Assembly: GCF_020829625.1 (NCBI RefSeq)
Contig: NZ_JAIVFX010000001.1
Span: 1-64,000 of the forward strand
Source: Nostoc sp. XA010
Lineage (GTDB): Bacteria; Cyanobacteriota; Cyanobacteriia; Cyanobacteriales; Nostocaceae
Reading direction: 5' to 3'
DNA: 64,000 nt
The stretch's first letter is position 1, and the number at the start of each line of letters is the position of its first letter. Of this stretch, positions 45,772 to 55,421 are shown piece after piece. The notes beneath the pieces are model-generated. The model did no database searches. It saw only the letters and a list, made by a program, of their open reading frames with translations, and was not told the DNA's origin. The translations under genes were made by a program, and so were the position numbers.

Positions 45772-47037
45772 TCATTGAGCCAAGAATCCCCGTCGATTTA
45801 TCGCGGGGAGTGTCAATTCCATAACCTTCACTTTAACCCCACCCTGCCCCAACTGAATCAACAAATCTTCTCCCACAGTCAACTCCGCAGCAGAACGAGC
45901 GATCGCCCCATCTTCTTGCCTCACCACCGCATAACCACGCTGTAACACCGCTTTCGGGTCAAGACTAGCTAACTTTTGCCGCAACAACTCTAAATGCTGC
46001 GTTGCTTGCTGCGATCGCCCCGTCGTAATTTGCACCAAATGCTGACGCTTCCAAGCTAACTTGTCCATCTCCAGCTGCACTTGCCGATCTAACCGCAAAC
46101 GTCGCAAACGATTTCGTAATACTTCCAGTTTATTAAGAGCAGTTTTTCCAGAGTCATATATCGCTTCATGTAAAGCCACAACTCGTCCCCGATGCTCAGT
46201 ATACAACTCTGAAAGTGATGGCACAACCATTTCTGCTGCCGCAGTTGGTGTATGCACACAAGCATCTGCAACTAAATCTGCTAAAGATTCATCTCGTTGA
46301 TGACCGATACCAGTAATTACAGGGATAGAACAAGTAGCAAGCGATCGCACTACTCGTTCATCATTAAAACAAGCCAACTCTTCCACCGCGCCACCACCCC
46401 GCGATAAAATTAGCACTTCGGCGCGTCCATCTCTTTCCACTCGCTCAATTGCCTTAACGATAGATTCAGGCGCTTGCTCACCTTGTACTGTTGCGGGAGA
46501 AAATAAAACCTGTAAACCTGGATACCTTTGTCTGAGAGTTTTTTGAATATCACCCCAAGCAGCCGCAGTGGGTGAAGTGACAACAGCGATTGTTTGGGGG
46601 TGAGTTGGGAGCGATCGCTTTCTTTGCGCGTCGAACAACCCCTCAGCCAGCAAGCGATTTTTGAGTTGTTGATAGCGCAACGCCTGTAAACCAACACCAG
46701 CAGGTAGAGTCTGCCAAACTGATAACTGATACTCTCCCCGTTGCGGATACAGGCGAATACTGCCCAAAATGATTATCTGCTCACCGGGAACTGGTATCTG
46801 GGCGAGTTTTGGCAATTGGCTATTCCATACCACACATTTAATTCCGGCGGTGCGATCGGTATCTTGCAGCGTAAAAAATAAACCACTGCGATGATGGTTA
46901 GCGCTGGAAACTTCGCCAGTTACCCAAACTTGGCGTAATTGTTCATCTTGCTCTAACAGCAAGCGGATATAGTCAGTTAATCCAGAAACTGAAAGTGCAG
47001 TATCGAGAATTAGAGAGTCGGGAAGGTCAAAAGTCAT
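45772..47037 (-). CDS. xseA: Exodeoxyribonuclease VII large subunit
   Basis: A 421-aa enzyme. The N-terminal OB-fold is at about 15-110 (LSVSGLTDYIRLLLEQDEQL, then VWVTGEVSSANHHRSGLFF). The catalytic domain has TSPTAAAWGDIQKTLRQRYP, LILSRGGGAVEELACFNDER and GIGHQRDESLADLVADACVH, then TPTAAAE. A coiled-coil region and a C-terminal strand segment follow. It degrades single-stranded DNA with XseB. ATG 47037 is taken; a TTG directly before it would add one residue. Confidence 0.95.
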   Translation of the reverse strand: MTFDLPDSLILDTALSVSGLTDYIRLLLEQDEQLRQVWVTGEVSSANHHRSGLFFTLQDTDRTAGIKCVVWNSQLPKLAQIPVPGEQIIILGSIRLYPQRGEYQLSVWQTLPAGVGLQALRYQQLKNRLLAEGLFDAQRKRSLPTHPQTIAVVTSPTAAAWGDIQKTLRQRYPGLQVLFSPATVQGEQAPESIVKAIERVERDGRAEVLILSRGGGAVEELACFNDERVVRSLATCSIPVITGIGHQRDESLADLVADACVHTPTAAAEMVVPSLSELYTEHRGRVVALHEAIYDSGKTALNKLEVLRNRLRRLRLDRQVQLEMDKLAWKRQHLVQITTGRSQQATQHLELLRQKLASLDPKAVLQRGYAVVRQEDGAIARSAAELTVGEDLLIQLGQGGVKVKVMELTLPAINRRGFLAQ

Positions 47038-47193
47038 CAAAGATGCGCGGGAGCAAAAACCTAATCAAATCTTAGCAAATAACGTTAATTATTTTTTTTG
47101 TGTTGAATTATAAAATTGGAAATACCCCAAAGTTAAATGGATAAGACCCTGACAAATTTTACATTTTTGTACATTTATTTCTTAACGCATCCT

Positions 47194-48188
47194 TTATATA
47201 AATCTCGCTTTTTTTATTTGTATTAAAGTCTTGTGCGATGAATGAATTTCCTGATTTACTGTACGAATAGTCAAATACTGAAAATGATTGCTAGATATAA
47301 TCTCATTTAGAATATTATGAATTGCTTCTTCTGTTTGTAAATTAGTTACAAATTTTTGAAATAATTTTGATACATCTTTGTAGCTTTTTTGAACAGACCT
47401 ATATTTTAAATAAATTTGCTGAATCAAATAATCATATTTTATGAGGCATTCTTCAAACTGTTCTCGTACTTTAATGAAGTCATTGATTTTTTGTCTTTTA
47501 TCAAGTTCCATTACAAAATCAACTACAGCGAGTAAGGATAATGTTCTATGTCGTCCAGGGTAAGCGCATCTCAAACCCTATTGACACGGTAGTTTTGAGG
47601 TTCACCTAAAGCACAAATAAGTTCAAAATTACTACACTGAGCCAAGGGGTGGGATTGACATTCTCGTATTTATGTGGTCAAAAAACATAAAAACCGATTT
47701 GACCGATGTTTTTTCAATCATTTACAACAATTCGTCCTATTTTGAATGAAAAATTGATATTTAGATAGAGTTTAAAACTTCTTGTCTGTATCAAGAGCTA
47801 CAAAATTAGATGCGCTTACCCTGCTATGTCGTCCCTCTTTTGAGTAAAAGTATATAACTGGATGTAACCCCAAAGATGAGGAATTATTACTATTTAATCT
47901 ATACACAATCTTTCTGGTCTTCTTTAAAATCTGTATTGTTGCTTCACCAGTTAAATCACCATTAATTCCTTTATTTATTAAAATCTAGATTGTTAACAAA
48001 ATTCACAAAATCTAAAATTATTCATTAGTTTCTCTTTGAAAATCAGGTTTTCTGATGTTTGAAAAGAAGAATGAGTCTATTTAAAGGTCTTCAATAGAAA
48101 TTGTTTCTTTTTTCTTACCTAGATTAATATTTTCTTCTACATCAAAATCTTCTCGTGGAATCAGAGCATCTAGATTAACTTTAGCCAT
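47194..48188 (-). pseudogene. Heavily decayed DUF262 (GmrSD/ParB-like nuclease) gene
   Basis: Minus-strand pieces line up as one protein. ATG 48188 gives MAKVNLDALIPREDFDVEEN and KKKETISIEDL, then a TAA where Lys is expected, then DSFFFSNIRKPDFQRETNE. A large deletion removes the catalytic core (no DGQQR-type motif). Around 48020-47835 come DFVNFVNNLDFNK, a 4-base duplication frameshift, then GINGDLTGEATIQILKKTRK and LGLHPVIYFYSKEGRHRT. A 268-bp element interrupts at 47556-47823. The remainder (47194-47545) reads LSLLAVVDFVMELDKRQ to the end. DUF262 proteins act in type IV restriction and phage defence. Confidence 0.68.
47556..47823. mobile_element. 268-bp MITE with 16-bp inverted ends and 10-bp target duplication
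   Basis: Ends CAGGGTAAGCGCATCT (47556-47571) and AGATGCGCTTACCCTG (47808-47823) are perfect inverted repeats. CTATGTCGTC is duplicated at both sides (47546-47555 and 47824-47833). Removing the element and one copy restores the reading KEGRHRTLSL of the host gene. There is no transposase. A 10-bp duplication is in the range made by IS4-family elements. Confidence 0.88.
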
Positions 48189-48620
48189 GATGTTTTCCCC
48201 TGTATTGGTACAATTATACGTCAAGCTCATAGTCAGCAAGTACGACTGAACATAATAGCCTCTCAAAGCTGAAAGTCACTTCAAGCATTGTAAATCCCTT
48301 TACTACTACCCTAAAAGCTTTCTATATCTAACCCCGACCCGATGAAGCTGCTGTAGATGATATGATAATTGCCATAGCGATCGCCCCTAAATTGAGCAAC
48401 CTCCGCAAATGCTCACGAGTCTGGTTCTACTGACAGTGTTGTTTCGGTAATTTATTTTTTCTTTGAAAGCCCTTGCTTACCCAGCCAAAAAAAGCTATCT
48501 CTGAATGCTAGTTGGTATCATTGTGCAAGACTACCCTAATATGGTAGCGATCGAGTTACGATCTTGTTACACCCCTTTTTTGATTTGAGAAGTCCTATTC
48601 CAGAATTTTCTGGTTAAAAT
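48189..48620. other. Intergenic region upstream of recA
   Basis: No gene seen. Contains GCGATCGC-type octamers and AT-rich sequence; recA promoter elements are expected at its right end. Confidence 0.4.
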
Positions 48621-48634
48621 AGTATATCTGTTCT
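48621..48634 (+). promoter_or_regulatory. Candidate LexA box upstream of recA
   Basis: AGTATATCTGTTCT matches the cyanobacterial LexA consensus RGTACNNNDGTWCB with one mismatch (T for C at position 5). It lies 61 bases before the recA start codon. It could make recA DNA-damage responsive, although the LexA regulon varies among cyanobacteria. Confidence 0.5.
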
Positions 48635-48694
48635 ACTCAAACTTCCAGAGCAACACTCCTTAAAACCATATATTTAGAGGCATTAGAGGCAGGA

Positions 48695-49774
48695 ATGGCT
48701 ATCAACACGGATACTTCTGGCAAGCAAAAAGCGCTGACTATGGTGCTTAACCAGATTGAGCGCAGCTTTGGTAAAGGAGCAATCATGCGCCTGGGCGATG
48801 CCACCCGGATGCGGGTGGAGACAATTTCTAGTGGGGCGCTCACCCTAGATTTAGCATTGGGCGGTGGTTTACCCAAAGGGCGGGTAATTGAAATTTATGG
48901 GCCGGAAAGTTCCGGGAAGACTACAGTAGCGCTACATGCGCTCGCCGAAGTGCAAAGAAATGGAGGTATTGCAGCCTTTGTTGATGCAGAACACGCCCTT
49001 GATCCCACTTATGCTGCGGCATTGGGTGTAGATATTGACAATTTGCTGATTTCCCAACCTGACACAGGTGAATCAGCTTTGGAGATTGTCGATCAGCTTG
49101 TTCGCTCTGCTGCGGTTGATATTGTAGTCATTGACTCAGTAGCAGCACTGGTTCCCCGTGCTGAAATTGAAGGCGATATGGGTGACACCCACGTTGGCCT
49201 GCAAGCGCGGTTAATGAGCCAAGCCCTGCGTAAAATTACTGGCAACATTGGTAAATCTGGTTGTACAGTAATTTTCATTAACCAGTTGCGCCAAAAAATC
49301 GGTGTTACTTACGGTAGCCCAGAAACTACCACTGGCGGTAACGCATTGAAATTTTACGCTTCGGTGCGCTTAGATATTCGCCGAATTCAAACCTTGAAAA
49401 AAGGTACAGATGAATATGGTAATCGCGTTAAAGTCAAAGTTGCCAAAAATAAAGTAGCGCCGCCTTTCAGAATAGCGGAATTTGACATTATTTTTGGTAA
49501 AGGTATTTCTACCTTGGGTTGTGTTGTTGACTTAGCAGAAGAAACTGGCATTATTGTCCGCAAAGGAGCTTGGTATAGTTACAACGGCGATAATATCTCT
49601 CAAGGACGAGACAACGCCATTAAGTATCTAGAAGAAAAGCCCGAATTTGCTGACGAAATTAAGAAACTGGTGCGGGAAAAGCTAGATAAAGGTGCTGTTG
49701 TTTCTGCTAACTCTGTAGCTAAAGCCAGTGAAGAGGATGAAGAGGAAGAAGTGGATTTAGAGCCAGAAGAATAA
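48695..49774 (+). CDS. recA: Recombinase RecA
   Basis: A 359-aa strand-exchange ATPase for recombinational repair. Walker [10 protein letters not shown] is at residues 69-77. Other blocks are [60 protein letters not shown] with [16 protein letters not shown] (loop L2), and an acidic C-terminal tail ([14 protein letters not shown]). ATG 48695 is preceded by GAGGCAGGA. Two hairpins follow the stop. Confidence 0.98.
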   Translation: MAINTDTSGKQKALTMVLNQIERSFGKGAIMRLGDATRMRVETISSGALTLDLALGGGLPKGRVIEIYGPESSGKTTVALHALAEVQRNGGIAAFVDAEHALDPTYAAALGVDIDNLLISQPDTGESALEIVDQLVRSAAVDIVVIDSVAALVPRAEIEGDMGDTHVGLQARLMSQALRKITGNIGKSGCTVIFINQLRQKIGVTYGSPETTTGGNALKFYASVRLDIRRIQTLKKGTDEYGNRVKVKVAKNKVAPPFRIAEFDIIFGKGISTLGCVVDLAEETGIIVRKGAWYSYNGDNISQGRDNAIKYLEEKPEFADEIKKLVREKLDKGAVVSANSVAKASEEDEEEEVDLEPEE

Positions 49775-49807
49775 GGAATGCGGATTTATCTGCAACTTTA
49801 ATATGCA

Positions 49808-49840
49808 GTGGGTTACATAGACAGCTAACCCACGTTTTAT
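49808..49840 (+). terminator. recA terminator
   Basis: GTGGGTTA / TAACCCAC stem with a 10-nt loop is followed by GTTTTAT, 34 bases after the recA stop. Confidence 0.8.
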
Positions 49841-49854
49841 AGCAAGCCTTAGAG

Positions 49855-49893
49855 AATGATTGCCACTATATGACGAGCAATCATTTTATTTTT
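49855..49893 (+). terminator. Second hairpin after recA
   Basis: AATGATTGC / GCAATCATT, a 9-bp perfect stem with a 13-nt loop, followed by TTATTTTTA. Probably a back-up terminator. Confidence 0.65.
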
Positions 49894-50135
49894 ATGGCGT
49901 TTGTCCTTAGAATCAGTTAAAAGATGGGACACAAAAATTTTATGTCGTGCCCCTGCAAATTGTGTATACTTCACGCAATTAAAAATTGCTATAATTTTCA
50001 ATTTTTTAGTTGAGATTCTATGGTATTTGTCTGCTAAAAAAGCGGTCTAAAATTTCTGATTTCTGTTCTGAACTGAAGTTGTCATACCAATGTTCAAACT
50101 TCTCAACTAATCCAGAATTTCTGAAAATCTCTGAA

Positions 50136-50354
50136 TTATCGTTTTTCAATCAAAAGTTTTGGTCTGTTACAGGTATAAGTAAATATTTTTACTTGATTAT
50201 CCCTCTTTCGATGTATAAGTTGCATCAATAGCTCCATTGCTACAGTTGGCAACATGCGGCAGGTAGAACTCATGAAAAAATCAAAAGTCATACTACCTAG
50301 ACGGATGCGATCGCCATCTTTGAGCTTGATCGGCCCAAAAGTGCGATCGCCTAT
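50136..50354 (-). pseudogene. C-terminal relic of an FHA-domain protein
   Basis: Minus strand from 50354 reads IGDRTFGPIKLKDGDRIRLG, then SMTFDFFMSS. KLKDGDRIRLG followed by xFxF is the final strand pair of a forkhead-associated (phosphothreonine-binding) domain. A stop lies directly upstream, and the N-terminal GRS...SRxH portion is absent. The downstream 40 residues look unrelated. It lies next to a Ser/Thr kinase gene, the usual partner type of FHA proteins. Confidence 0.5.
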
Positions 50355-50670
50355 CTATTTGGTCAGTTCTGGATAAATCTGAGTTTTCTTGATAAGAATA
50401 AGGGCTGATTTATCTAAGCTCATAAGAAAATAGAAGGCTTGTGAGCTTTATAAAACAATACACTTGAGTTTAAGACTTGGCTTAAGTACCCTTAAAAAGA
50501 CCGAACTACTTACCGCAAGGCGGAAGTCAAAAGCCAAAAGTAAAAAGTCACATATACTTTAATTTTGGGCTTTATAACTGTAATGAAATGGTAGGTTTAT
50601 TTCCGCCTTGCGGTACTAGTCTGGGAGGCAGGGCAAGCAAGTAACTCTCAAATATTATTAAACTTTCAAC

Positions 50671-52272
50671 TTATAACAAGCCTCGTTTCCCATTGGGGCG
50701 GATGGTCATCCAATTTGTTTTTGCTAGTGCAAGCTGCTCATCTGAAATTTTGGCACTGGTGAGATTAGCACCACAAAGATTAGCTCCTCGGAGGTTGGCA
50801 TTACTAAGACAAGCATTGCTGAGGTCTGCGCCTCGCAGGTCTGCCCCTTCTAAATCAGCATGGTTAAAGTATGCTTTGGTTAAATTAGCATCCTTGAGAT
50901 TTGCTCGAGTGAGACTGGCTCTGCCAAAGTCACTATTGTGAAGATTAGCTCCCTGGAGATTAGTTTTTTGCAATTGAGTGGAATGGAAATTTGTTTGGGA
51001 TAAGTCAGCACCTTGCAGATTCAGCAAACTTAAATTGTGTAGAGCAAAATCTCGTCTTCCTTTCTGATAGGCAGTTAATAAAGCTTGAGTATCTAATTTA
51101 CGCTCAACTTTAGAAGTTTTAACTTGTGAACCATTACTGTTGCTGTTAACAAAAGTTGTTGATTTGGCCATCCCAGAAGCCTGGTGTAATCCACCTGCTT
51201 CCGTTGCTGCCTTGGCTCGTCTAGCGCGAATTGCTGCCGCTACCTGTGCTACTCCTGTACTGGTAGCAGCAGAGTTGTTACATAAAACAGCAGAATTATC
51301 CAGGTGGTTCTGTGTTCGCTCTTTAGACCCAGTATCTGATTTAATTAATAAACCCTTTGCTAAACTTTCTAAATATGGTTCTATTTCCAATGCTCTGAGA
51401 GCTTCTGTCGCTGACTGATAGCGATTACGTACAGACACCTCTAACATTTTTCGCAATACATTGCCCAAGTGGTCACTCACTTGCACAAGTTGCTCCCACA
51501 TCATCTCGCCAGTGTTGGGATTGTAATCTAAATCTTTAGGAGTTTTGCTAGTCAGTAAATAAATGCATGTCACCCCCAGTGCATAGATATCACTGGCGTA
51601 GACTGGACGCATAGCCATTTGCTCTGGAGGTGCAAAACCAGGAGTACCAATAGCATAGGCAGTTAATGCTGTCTGTCCTGATTGATTTACCGCACCTTGG
51701 CTGATCTGGTTTTTTACGGCACCAAAGTCGATTAGTACCATTCTGGCATCTTGAGTGCGGCGAATTAAGTTGGCTGGCTTGATATCACGGTGAATCACCT
51801 TTTGCTCGTGGATGTATTGCAGTAGTGGCAAAGTCTCGCTCAAAAATTGCTTGACTCCAGTTTCGCTTAAGATGCCGTTAAGTTTGACCTCTTCCTGCAA
51901 GGTATCACCACTAATGTATTCTTGAACTAAGTAGAATTGTTCATGATCTTCAAAATAGTCTAACAATCTTGGTACTTGGGGATGATTGCCAATCTTACCT
52001 AAAGTTTTGGCTTCTCGTTCAAAGAGTTCTCTAGCCATCTGTAAAACGTGTGGGGCGCTTCCTGATGGGCGTAATTGTTTGATTACGCAACTCGGTTCTC
52101 CTGGTAAGCCTTGATCGTTGGCTAAGAAGGTTGCTCCAAAGCCACCCTGACCTAATGGTTTGATCACCTGATAGCGATCGCGCAACAGTAGTTGCGAGCC
52201 ACAAGACTGGCACTTTTGGCTATATACCAAATTTTCTGGATTGGGACAGGTAGGATTTAAGCAGTAGCTCAT
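50671..52272 (-). CDS. SpkB-type Ser/Thr kinase with zinc ribbon and pentapeptide repeats
   Basis: A 533-aa protein. The N-terminal four-Cys ribbon is CLNPTCPNPENLVYSQKCQS plus C. The Hanks-type kinase domain (about 33-300) has glycine loop LGQGGFGATF, a catalytic loop reading VIHRDIKPANLI, and DFGAVKNQ with APPEQ. A linker is followed by about 17 pentapeptide units (about 415-515, A(D/N)Lxx such as LQGADLSQTN, ADLRGADLSNACLSNANLRG). Synechocystis SpkB has the same architecture and is linked to motility and oxidative-stress responses. Intact kinase residues suggest activity. ATG 52272. Confidence 0.93.
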   Translation of the reverse strand: MSYCLNPTCPNPENLVYSQKCQSCGSQLLLRDRYQVIKPLGQGGFGATFLANDQGLPGEPSCVIKQLRPSGSAPHVLQMARELFEREAKTLGKIGNHPQVPRLLDYFEDHEQFYLVQEYISGDTLQEEVKLNGILSETGVKQFLSETLPLLQYIHEQKVIHRDIKPANLIRRTQDARMVLIDFGAVKNQISQGAVNQSGQTALTAYAIGTPGFAPPEQMAMRPVYASDIYALGVTCIYLLTSKTPKDLDYNPNTGEMMWEQLVQVSDHLGNVLRKMLEVSVRNRYQSATEALRALEIEPYLESLAKGLLIKSDTGSKERTQNHLDNSAVLCNNSAATSTGVAQVAAAIRARRAKAATEAGGLHQASGMAKSTTFVNSNSNGSQVKTSKVERKLDTQALLTAYQKGRRDFALHNLSLLNLQGADLSQTNFHSTQLQKTNLQGANLHNSDFGRASLTRANLKDANLTKAYFNHADLEGADLRGADLSNACLSNANLRGANLCGANLTSAKISDEQLALAKTNWMTIRPNGKRGLL

Positions 52273-53480
52273 GCACTGTCAACTCGCTGCACGAAGAATC
52301 ACGGTGAGTTATTATACTCTCTTTCAATTATTTAGATATTAATCAACTCTTGCCAGGTAATTTTTGCTGGAAATGCTTTGAAGATTTATTAAAGTTTAGC
52401 TAATATTACGTAAACTGTTTGCCAAATAAGAAATTTATTATACCCAGAATGTTAAATAGTATTTAAATTACTTTATAGTATATACTAATTGGTTATAATG
52501 CTCTCTTAAGAGTAAGAGCTTTTTACACGTAACGTGCTGCTCTACCAACTGGCTAATGTCATTCAATAATTGTGAAAGTCGGCTTTAATTTAGGTTTTTG
52601 GATGATTTAAGACTTACACACTGTACAAATGCATCCTGATGTGAATTAACGATCTTGAGGTTGTTTCAGGCTTTTGTTAATTATTCTGCGAGCGGAAATA
52701 GACCATGCTGTAGGCAACATTGCTATGTCCTTACGAAAGATGTAGTTTTTAAATTTATGCATATTTTGCATTGATTATCAATGCCTAATACCAATTCTGC
52801 ATGAAGATGCACGTAACAAGACCCCCCTGTAGTCCCCCCTTGGTAAGGGGGGACGGCTTAGCCGGGGGGTAAATATATGCAGCTTCACAAAGAAACGGTA
52901 TAAGTCCTAGATTGTTTCTGTAGTCTTATTTTCAAGAATTGGTATTTAAAGCTATTGAAGGGCAGTGCCCAACGCCAGTTGCTCTACTTGAAGCAAACTC
53001 GAAATGGCGGCTTAGACTGATAGCGCAGCATTAGCGGCGTGCTATCGACCTACACCTAAAACGGGCGTCTCCTCTTCTCGCAAAGGGCAAGGTTAGCACC
53101 AAGGGATAATATCAAGTTCGGGTGATAAATTATTATAATAAAATCTATCAATGTAAGTTGGTTGGGTTTTAGCAAGATCCCTGTAGGAATACAGCAGTGA
53201 AACCCAACATAAACAAGGATAAAATGTTGGGTTTCCCTGCGGAAAAGCCCTTCTTTACCAGACGCTGTTCGCGTTTGGGTCTATGTTTCTAATACGCCAT
53301 TTGCTTGGTTGTCCAGAAACCGTAAGGGCGCAGTGGCTCCCCAAGCTACAGACATTATAAGTGTTGAACCGAACCTGATATAAGACCACACTAACTCCCT
53401 TAGAGAAAATCGCTGTAGAATTTTGGATGCCCAAATTTGGAGGCAATTTAGAATCATCTCCATTAGTTGTTAAGAGACTA
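52273..53480. other. Long intergenic region with several repeats
   Basis: About 1.2 kb with no supported gene. It contains a tRNA D-arm-like piece (TAGCCAGTTGGTAGAGCAGC on the minus strand, about 52536-52555), the CCCCCCTTGGTAAGGGGGG palindrome, GC-rich modules at about 52990-53100, and two facing GGGTTT/AACCCAACAT units at about 53164-53235. The segment looks like a repeat landing zone. Confidence 0.5.
52826..52870. repeat. CCCCCCTTGGTAAGGGGGG palindromic repeat
   Basis: A near-perfect 8-bp GC stem around TGGTA is followed by GACGGCTTAGCCGGGGGGT. This is a frequently seen interspersed palindrome type in Nostoc. Confidence 0.75.
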
Positions 53481-54311
53481 TTAGCTGGCTTTCATATTTA
53501 CACTAATTAGTTGTTCGAGAAGTGCAAAAACATCACTGCGACTGAGTTTCTCTTTCCCACTAGCAAGGGCATCAAGAGTGCCATTAGCCAACGTTAAGGG
53601 AATTTGGCAAAAATCTAAGGCTGGGCCAGTAGGAAGGTTTTTGGTATAAACTTCTGCCAGGGCTAGATTGCGCCGGGCATACTCTTGCATATTTTCTGCA
53701 CTCCAACCCTCTGGAAAAAAGTCTACCCCACGCCCTAAATCTTCAGTATGGTTACGCAGGATATTAACTGCTTGTAAACCCCGGCCAAAACCGATCGCCT
53801 GGGTACGGTTAGTTTGCGTTCCATCGTACCATGTCCATAGATCCGATAGTAACAATCCGACTGCACCTGCAACCCCGAAGGTATAACGATCCAAATCAGA
53901 TTCTGTATAAATTTTCCAGTTTCTTTCTGCCCAGTAAGCCATCCGGTCTGCCATTGCAGCAGTGGCATCCCAAATTCGAGGCGCAATAGTCTCTGGTGCT
54001 AGTATCGACCATTCTCTAATCCTCACTGTAACTTCTTCTAAGGTATTCTCATACCCACTAAATCCTGCAAAGAAAGCATCTACTGCGAAGCCATCAACCC
54101 CTGCCTGTAATGTCAGGCTAATCGTTCTTAACAGCTTTGCTTTAGTAGCGTTATCTAATTCGGGATGATCTTCTATTTCATCAATGGCACGCATACACAA
54201 ATATGCTGATGCTACTGCTTCTTGTAATCCTGGCGGTAAAACACTAATTGGGATATAAAAAGTTCGGCTAGTTTCTTTGAGGATTTGCAATGCATCTCTA
54301 CGTAAATTCAT
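53481..54311 (-). CDS. Squalene/phytoene synthase family enzyme
   Basis: A 276-aa head-to-head prenyl synthase. The first aspartate-rich motif is AYLCMRAIDEIED (about 52), the second is GLQAVNILRNHTEDLGRGVD (about 190). TFYIPISVLPPGLQEAVASA is the N-terminal block. It condenses two prenyl diphosphates (FPP to squalene, or GGPP to phytoene); the two products cannot be told apart securely here. I start at ATG 54311 (MNLRRDAL), which has GGGGAG 8 bases upstream. A start at 54344 would add 11 unsupported residues. Monocistronic. Confidence 0.88.
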   Translation of the reverse strand: MNLRRDALQILKETSRTFYIPISVLPPGLQEAVASAYLCMRAIDEIEDHPELDNATKAKLLRTISLTLQAGVDGFAVDAFFAGFSGYENTLEEVTVRIREWSILAPETIAPRIWDATAAMADRMAYWAERNWKIYTESDLDRYTFGVAGAVGLLLSDLWTWYDGTQTNRTQAIGFGRGLQAVNILRNHTEDLGRGVDFFPEGWSAENMQEYARRNLALAEVYTKNLPTGPALDFCQIPLTLANGTLDALASGKEKLSRSDVFALLEQLISVNMKAS

Positions 54312-54854
54312 GTTTTCACTCCCCGATTGATTTTTGCACCACATGAAGTTTGCAGTTTTTTGATGATACTGGATATAGTTTTGACTAAACTTTAAAAACT
54401 ATAGACTATAAGATACGCTAGTATTTCATCTAAAAATTAATAGTTTTTGGTGTTGCAATTAACAAAACTCTCAAATTTATCAAAGTCTAATTTAGTATAT
54501 AGGGTTTTGGTCGCAAAAATTTTTAATGTGCCGTTTGATATAGCTATCATCAGGTTTTAGTGGATATATAAAGAATTATGCTAATATTTGGTTGATTAGT
54601 GCGAATTTTTTCCATGAGGAAACATCCATAGTCTGGATTTGAAAGTATTTTAAGTCTGCGTTAAATTGACTAAGAAATTATAATTATTGTATATATAAAG
54701 ACAATTGAAGAGAAGCTGGTAATAGATAACAGTAAGTGTAAGCACCTTTAGATGCGAACGGCGGTATGTCGAAGAGTTAGGGTAAGTAAGAACCTATCCC
54801 ACTAATATAAAAATGTGGTAACCCCCTGGGAAAGGAGGAGCTGAAGAAGTTGCG
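54312..54854. other. AT-rich intergenic region with possible intron-like fragment
   Basis: No gene. Around 54735-54850 the sequence changes character (GATGCGAACGGCGGTATGTC, GGTAAGTAAGAACCTATCCC, GTGGTAACCCCCTGGGAAAG). This is reminiscent of the structured RNA upstream of group II intron proteins, but I cannot confirm it. Confidence 0.35.
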
Positions 54855-55320
54855 TATAGTGGCAAAGGAAAAGGTATTCTTATCCACACGGTCACTGAGG
54901 GGAATGGAATGCCCTTGTCTAACTCAACAACTCCAGCTAAGGGCAACGAGAGGGAACAGGTATTACCAATACTCGAATAAAGTCAAATTAAAAACCTTGA
55001 AACGCGGTAGACCACGTAAACGGCTTAAGGTGTTGGCTGCCGATAAGGGGTATGACTCGAAACAACAACGTGCAAGTCTACGCAAACGAGGGATTCGACC
55101 CCAAATACCAAAAAGAGTTTGGAAAACTAAGAAAAATAAAGGTAGACCGATCAAAATATCTGTGACAAGATACTGGCAAGAACGTTGTTTTGCTTGGTAT
55201 CAACGCAAATACCGTTGTTTAGCTGTTCCTTGGGAACGTCGAAAAGTGTATTTTGATTCTCCTTCTTTCCCCCCCTTCCAGTGTGAAACAACGGTAAAAT
55301 CCCAAAGTTTTCTATTCTAG
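54855..55320 (+). pseudogene. IS5-type transposase relic
   Basis: One frame gives KGKGILIHTVTEGNGMPLSN and GNEREQVLPILE before a stop. A second frame takes over with KTLKRGRPRKRLKVLAADKG, YDSKQQRASLRKRGIRPQIP and RYWQERCFAWYQRKYRCLAV, then WERRKVYFDS. Together these are the central and C-terminal parts of an IS5-family (IS1031/ISL2-like) DDE transposase. The N-terminal third is missing and the end is altered. No flanking inverted repeats were found. Confidence 0.75.
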
Positions 55321-55421
55321 GAAGATTTAGGGTTTTTGGCAATCTGAGTAAAAACTCATCCAACTCCGGGTTAATTATATTAGGATGCACAAAGCTGTCA
55401 TCATCTAAAATCTAAAACTGC

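Noticed and set aside
50010..50231. 73-codon plus-strand frame after recA
   Set aside because: Low-complexity, no ribosome site and opposite to the FHA relic; the minus strand carries the recognisable motif.
52536..52560. tRNA-like D-arm (TAGCCAGTTGGTAGAGCAGC) on the minus strand
   Set aside because: No matching acceptor, anticodon or T arm follows, so at most a fragment.
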